NCBI RefSeq assembly: GCF_030811835.1
Contig: NZ_JAUSRO010000017.1
Coordinates: 62,001 to 126,000, forward strand
Reading direction: 5' to 3'
Source of the DNA: Variovorax ginsengisoli
Lineage (GTDB): Bacteria > Pseudomonadota > Gammaproteobacteria > Burkholderiales > Burkholderiaceae_C
DNA: 64,000 nucleotides
The notes under the pieces are model-generated. The model was not told the DNA's origin. It saw nothing but the letters and a program-made list of their open reading frames with translations, and did no database searches. How positions within the stretch are numbered: the stretch's first letter is position 1; each line of letters starts with the position of its first letter. The position numbers and the translations under genes are program-made. This document shows positions 59,857 to 64,000 of this stretch, piece by piece.

Positions 59857-61446
59857 ATGTCGACCATGTCTGCTTCAATCACATCGGGTTCTCTGTCGAT
59901 TGCAAAGAAGCTCGGCATCCTCACGGTCAGCGCCATCGTGGGCGTGCTGGCGCTGACGGCGGTGTTCCTCGTGTCCGAGCGCCAGATGATTCTCGACGAG
60001 CGCCAGGCCAGCGTCCGGCAGGTGGTCGAGGTCGCGCACGGCGTGGTCACGTATTACCACGGCCTTGCCAGCAAGGGCGCAATGAGCGAAGTCGAGGCGC
60101 GCCAGCAGGCCATGCAGGCGCTCAAGGCAATGCGCTACAGCGGCAGCGAATACGTGTGGATCAACGACATGACGCCGCGCATGGTCATGCACCCAGTCAA
60201 TCCCGCCCTCGACAACAAGGACCTTTCGGGCAATCAGGATCCGACGGGCAAGCGTCTTTTCATGGAATTCGTGAAGACCGTCGAGACAAGCGGCGCTGGT
60301 TTCGTGCCCTATCTTTGGGCCAAGCCGGGCAATGACAAGCCGGTTCCAAAGATCTCGTACGTGTCAGGCTTCAAGCCCTGGGGCTGGGTGATCGGCTCGG
60401 GTGTCTACATCGACACGGTCGACAGCGCCATCGTCGAGCGCAGCGTGGGCTTCGCGCTCGGTGCGCTGGCGCTGGCTGCCGTCCTGATGACGATCGGCTG
60501 GTTGATTTGCCGGGGCATCCTGCGTCAACTGGGAGGCGAGCCGCTGCAGGCCGTCGGCATCACGCGTCAGATCGCCGAGGGCGACCTGACGGTGGCGATC
60601 GACCTGCGAAAGGGCGACGCGTCCAGTCTCCTGCATTCGATCCGCACCTTGCGTGACAGCCTGGCCAAGGTGGTCGGCGAAGTCCGCGGCGGGACCGAAA
60701 CCATTGCGACGGCGTCCAACCAGATTGCCGCAGGCAACCAGGATCTGTCGTCGCGCACGGAACAACAGGCCAGCTCGCTTGAAGAGACGGCCGCGTCGAT
60801 GGAAGAGCTCACCAGCACGGTCAAGCAGAACGCGGAGAACGCCCGCCAGGCCAACCAGCTGGCGGTGTCGGCGTCGGACGTTGCCGTGCGCGGCGGGGGC
60901 GTGGTGAACCAGGTGGTGCACACCATGGGGGCCATCAACACGTCCTCGCGCAAGATCGTGGACATCATTGGCGTGATCGACGGGATCGCGTTCCAGACGA
61001 ACATCCTGGCGCTGAATGCGGCGGTGGAGGCCGCACGCGCAGGCGAACAGGGCCGAGGCTTCGCGGTGGTGGCGGCGGAGGTGCGCAACCTCGCTCAGCG
61101 CTCGGCCGCGGCGGCCAAGGAGATCAAGGGCCTGATCGACGACTCGGTGAGCAAGGTGACCGAGGGCAGCCAGCAGGTGGCCGACGCGGGCCGCACGATG
61201 GAAGAGATCGTCGGCAGCGTCAAGCGCGTGACCGACATCATGGGTGAGATCACCGCGGCCAGCCAGGAGCAGACCACGGGCATCGAGCAGATCAACCAGG
61301 CGATCGCGCAGATGGACCAGGTGACGCAGCAAAACGCGGCGTTGGTGGAGGAGGCCGCCGCTGCGGCAGGAGCGTTGCGCGAGCAAGCGGCCAGTCTGGT
61401 GAGCACGGTCAGCGTGTTCACCGTGCGGGGGGACGCGGGCGTGTAG
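59857..61446 (+). CDS. Methyl-accepting chemotaxis protein with Cache-type sensor
   Basis: 529 aa (or 526 from the ATG at 59866). TM1 about residues 20-42; a periplasmic single-Cache (sCache_2) sensor about 45-190 with SGSEYVWINDMTPRMVMHP and SYVSGFKPWGWVIGSGVYID; TM2 about 192-212; HAMP; then the signalling hairpin with DGIAFQTNILALNAAVEAA. No WxxF tail. Such sensors commonly bind small organic acids; the ligand is unknown. The DNA of the signalling part is very similar to the MCP genes at 5,265 and 7,121. Preceded by a candidate FliA promoter. Confidence 0.95.
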   Translation: MSTMSASITSGSLSIAKKLGILTVSAIVGVLALTAVFLVSERQMILDERQASVRQVVEVAHGVVTYYHGLASKGAMSEVEARQQAMQALKAMRYSGSEYVWINDMTPRMVMHPVNPALDNKDLSGNQDPTGKRLFMEFVKTVETSGAGFVPYLWAKPGNDKPVPKISYVSGFKPWGWVIGSGVYIDTVDSAIVERSVGFALGALALAAVLMTIGWLICRGILRQLGGEPLQAVGITRQIAEGDLTVAIDLRKGDASSLLHSIRTLRDSLAKVVGEVRGGTETIATASNQIAAGNQDLSSRTEQQASSLEETAASMEELTSTVKQNAENARQANQLAVSASDVAVRGGGVVNQVVHTMGAINTSSRKIVDIIGVIDGIAFQTNILALNAAVEAARAGEQGRGFAVVAAEVRNLAQRSAAAAKEIKGLIDDSVSKVTEGSQQVADAGRTMEEIVGSVKRVTDIMGEITAASQEQTTGIEQINQAIAQMDQVTQQNAALVEEAAAAAGALREQAASLVSTVSVFTVRGDAGV

Positions 61447-61526
61447 CCCTTGGCGCGTCGTCCGTCGCACCCTGAGCGCGCCTGCGCCGGGGGTGGCAAA
61501 ATCGCACGGATCGACCACCGAAACCT

Positions 61527-61775
61527 ATGACCGAAGCCACGTCCCGTCCACCTCTTCCCGACCACCTCTGCGCCGATCCGCGCAGCCCCCACCACGACGC
61601 CGCCGTATTCGAGCACGACATCGGCATCCGCTTCAACGACAAGGAGCGGCTCGACGTCGAGGAATACTGCGTGAGCGAGCGCTGGATCAAGGTGCCCGCG
61701 GGCAAGACGCTCGACCGCAAAGGCAAGCCGCTTTTGATCAAGCTCAAGGGCAAGGTCGAGGCGTTCTATCGCTAG
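61527..61775 (+). CDS. DUF3297 family protein
   Basis: 82 aa, with LPDHLCADPRSPHHDAAVFE, IGIRFNDKERLDVEEYCVSE and RWIKVPAGKTLDRKGKPLLI, a close match to DUF3297 (Burkholderiales and relatives). Basic and soluble; function unknown. A GC-rich stem (GCGCCG/CGGCGC at 61,795-61,810) lies after its stop. Confidence 0.9.
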   Translation: MTEATSRPPLPDHLCADPRSPHHDAAVFEHDIGIRFNDKERLDVEEYCVSERWIKVPAGKTLDRKGKPLLIKLKGKVEAFYR

Positions 61776-61794
61776 CTGCACCCCGTCTTTGCCA

Positions 61795-61810
61795 GCGCCG
61801 CCGACGGCGC
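61795..61810 (+). terminator. Weak GC hairpin after DUF3297
   Basis: GCGCCG-CCGA-CGGCGC gives a 6-bp stem and 4-base loop 20 bases after the stop codon, followed by GCTCGCTTTG with only a short T run. It could be a terminator but is not strong. Confidence 0.4.
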
Positions 61811-61900
61811 GCTCGCTTTGACAGATATGCTATGGCCCACGCACCGGCGCCCGGCGCTGTGAGCGAGACAGATCAACCCGTCAGTTCCAGAGGTTCACCC

Positions 61901-64000
61901 ATGCCCGCTACCCCCTCCAAGATCATCTACACCCTTACCGACGAAGCGCCGCTGCTGGCGACGGCGTCGCTGCTGCCGGTCATCCAGACCTTCGCGGCGC
62001 CTGCAGGCATCGACGTCGTCACCAGCGACGTGTCGGTCGCAGCGCGCATCCTGGCGGAATTCTCCGACCGGCTGACGCCCGAGCAGCAGGTGCCAGACAA
62101 CCTGGCCGAGCTGGGTCGCCTGACCCAGTTTCCCGATACCAACATCATCAAGTTGCCCAACATCAGTGCGTCGGTGCCACAGCTCGTGGCGGCCATCCGG
62201 GAACTGCAGTCCAAAGGCTACAACCTGCCCGACTTCCCGGAAGATCCGAAGACCGACGAAGACAAGGCCGTGCTCACGCGTTATTCCAAGGCGCTCGGCA
62301 GCGCCGTGAACCCGGTGCTGCGCGAAGGCAATTCCGATCGCCGCGCGCCAGCTGCGGTCAAGCGCAACGCCCGCAAGAACCCGCACTCGATGAGCAAGTG
62401 GAGCCCGGCGTCACGCACGCACGTCTCGCACATGCACGGCGGCGATTTCTACGCCGGCGAGAAGAGCATGACGCTCACTGCCGCGCGCGACGTCAAGATG
62501 GACCTGGTCACCAAGAGCGGCCAGACCCTGTTGCTCAAGAAGAAGGTCGCGCTGCTCGAAGGCGAGATCATCGACAGCATGTTCATGAGCAAGAAGGCGC
62601 TGTGCAAGTTCTACGAAGACGAGATGGAGGACGCGCGTGAAACCGGCGTCATGTTCTCGCTGCACGTCAAGGCGACCATGATGAAGGTGTCGCACCCGAT
62701 CGTGTTCGGCCACGCGGTGCGCATCTTCTACAAGGACGCCTTCGCCAAGCACGGCAAGCTGTTCGACGAACTGGGTGTCAACGTCAACAACGGCCTGTCG
62801 AGCATCTACGACAAGATCGCAGACCTGCCGACTTCGCAGCGCGACCAGATCGTCAAGGACCTGCACGCCTGCCATGAGCACCGTCCCGAACTGGCGATGG
62901 TCGATTCGGCCAAGGGCATCAGCAACCTGCACGCGCCCAACGACGTGATCGTCGACGCATCGATGCCCGCCATGATCCGCCTGGGCGGCAAGATGTGGGG
63001 CGCCGACGGCCGGCCCAAGGACACCAAGGCTGTCATGCCCGAGAGCACCTTTGCCCGCATCTACCAGGAGATGATCAACTTCTGCAAGACCAATGGCAAC
63101 TTTGACCCGGTGACCATGGGTACGGTGCCCAACGTGGGCCTGATGGCCCAGAAGGCCGAGGAATACGGCTCGCACGACAAGACCTTCGAAATCCCCGAAG
63201 ACGGCGTGGCCCGCATCGTCGACCTCGCCACCGGTGAAGTGCTGCTCGAGCAGAACGTGGAAACCGGCGACATCTGGCGCATGTGCCAGGTCAAGGACGC
63301 GCCGATCCGCGACTGGGTCAAGCTGGCCGTGAACCGTGCACGCCTGTCGGGCATGCCCGCCGTGTTCTGGCTGGACGAATACCGCCCGCACGAAGCCGAA
63401 CTCATCAAGAAGGTCAAGACCTACCTGAAGGACCACGACACGAAGGGCCTGGATATCCAGATCATGTCGCAGGTGCGTGCCATGCGCTACACGCTCGAGC
63501 GCGTGATTCGCGGCAAGGACACCATCTCGGTGACCGGCAACATCCTGCGCGACTACCTGACCGACCTGTTCCCCATCATGGAACTGGGCACCAGCGCGAA
63601 GATGCTGTCGATCGTGCCGCTGATGGCCGGCGGCGCCATGTTCGAAACCGGCGCGGGCGGCTCTGCGCCCAAGCACGTCAAGCAGCTGGTCGAGGAAAAC
63701 CACCTGCGCTGGGACTCGCTGGGCGAGTTCCTGGCACTGGCCGTGTCGCTGGAAGACCTGGGCATCAAGAGCGACAACAAGAAGGCCAAGATCCTGGCCC
63801 AGACGCTCGACGCTGCCACCGGTTCGCTGCTGGACAACAACAAGGGTCCGTCGACCCGTGCCGGCGAACTCGACAACCGCGGCAGCCACTTCTATCTGGC
63901 GATGTACTGGGCCCAGGCCCTGGCCGAGCAGACCGAAGACAAGGAACTCCAGGCGCACTTCGCGCCGCTGGCCAAGGCGCTGACCGAGAACGAGGCGAAG
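61901..64000 (+). CDS. icd: NADP-dependent isocitrate dehydrogenase, monomeric type (3' truncated)
   Basis: 700 codons, open to the window end; the family is about 740 aa, so roughly 40 residues are missing. It starts MPATPSKIIYTLTDEAPLLA and carries NADP/isocitrate-site segments such as SKWSPASRTHVSHMHGGDFY and MGTVPNVGLMAQKAEEYGSH. It oxidises isocitrate to 2-oxoglutarate in the TCA cycle. AGAGG is 7 bases before the ATG. No convincing -35/-10 pair was found upstream. Confidence 0.96.
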   Translation, partial: MPATPSKIIYTLTDEAPLLATASLLPVIQTFAAPAGIDVVTSDVSVAARILAEFSDRLTPEQQVPDNLAELGRLTQFPDTNIIKLPNISASVPQLVAAIRELQSKGYNLPDFPEDPKTDEDKAVLTRYSKALGSAVNPVLREGNSDRRAPAAVKRNARKNPHSMSKWSPASRTHVSHMHGGDFYAGEKSMTLTAARDVKMDLVTKSGQTLLLKKKVALLEGEIIDSMFMSKKALCKFYEDEMEDARETGVMFSLHVKATMMKVSHPIVFGHAVRIFYKDAFAKHGKLFDELGVNVNNGLSSIYDKIADLPTSQRDQIVKDLHACHEHRPELAMVDSAKGISNLHAPNDVIVDASMPAMIRLGGKMWGADGRPKDTKAVMPESTFARIYQEMINFCKTNGNFDPVTMGTVPNVGLMAQKAEEYGSHDKTFEIPEDGVARIVDLATGEVLLEQNVETGDIWRMCQVKDAPIRDWVKLAVNRARLSGMPAVFWLDEYRPHEAELIKKVKTYLKDHDTKGLDIQIMSQVRAMRYTLERVIRGKDTISVTGNILRDYLTDLFPIMELGTSAKMLSIVPLMAGGAMFETGAGGSAPKHVKQLVEENHLRWDSLGEFLALAVSLEDLGIKSDNKKAKILAQTLDAATGSLLDNNKGPSTRAGELDNRGSHFYLAMYWAQALAEQTEDKELQAHFAPLAKALTENEAK

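Noticed and set aside
61818..61823. TTGACA as the -35 of an icd promoter
   Set aside because: No -10-like hexamer at 16-18 bases; the nearby TATGCT is too close.
1..64000. CRISPR arrays, tRNA/rRNA genes, insertion sequences, prophage
   Set aside because: No spaced repeats, tRNA-like cloverleaf, transposase or phage gene could be recognised by reading; a tool search could still find a small one.

Overview
The window is GC-rich, densely coded DNA from a betaproteobacterium, most likely Burkholderiales/Comamonadaceae (Variovorax or Acidovorax-like). The evidence is FlhDC as flagellar master regulator, CheD and CheZ together, a monomeric-type NADP isocitrate dehydrogenase, and small families such as DUF2164, DUF3297 and an oxidoreductase-like CCGRGC protein. 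The genus cannot be fixed from the sequence alone. No rRNA, tRNA, CRISPR array, insertion sequence or phage gene was seen.

About 47 kb (1-47,100) is one nearly complete flagellar and chemotaxis cluster. Its layout is: end of flgE, then flgFGHIJ, cheW, two MCP genes, a truncated MCP-like sensor gene, and flgKL (1-12,784, plus strand). The export and basal-body operon fliFGHIJKLMNOPQR runs on the minus strand (23,980 down to 12,807), divergent from fliE. The filament block fliC, flaG, fliD, fliS, fliT, a second fliK-like gene and fhlB (24,739-30,836) follows. Then come flhDC, motAB, cheA, cheR, cheD, cheB, cheY, cheZ, flhB, flhA, flhF, flhG and fliA (31,006-47,099). Many genes overlap by 1-14 bases, so translation is probably coupled.

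Downstream of fliA (47,142-53,701) is a set of genes not classed as flagellar: a small outer-membrane beta-barrel protein (minus), a Tat-exported DUF1800/DUF1501 pair with a 66-aa zinc-ribbon protein, and a membrane CSS-EAL cyclic-di-GMP phosphodiesterase. By eye, sequences resembling FliA (sigma-28) promoters lie upstream of the barrel gene, the DUF1800 operon and the EAL gene. They resemble the ones upstream of fliC, flgK and a distant MCP gene at 59,857. The most interesting hypothesis in the window is that this extracytoplasmic module belongs to the flagellar regulon.

From 53,737 to the end is ordinary chromosome: DUF2845, DUF2164, an acyl-CoA dehydrogenase, an M20 deacylase, a DUF2272 protein, an oxidoreductase-like small protein, a TPR membrane protein, a Cache-type MCP, DUF3297 and a 3'-truncated icd. 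Within the flagellar cluster the main oddities are a very large FlhF (812 aa, about 420 aa of unrecognised C-terminus), an FlhG whose nucleotide-binding lysines are gone, a paired second FliK and FlhB-like protein, and a hairpin in the flhDC leader.
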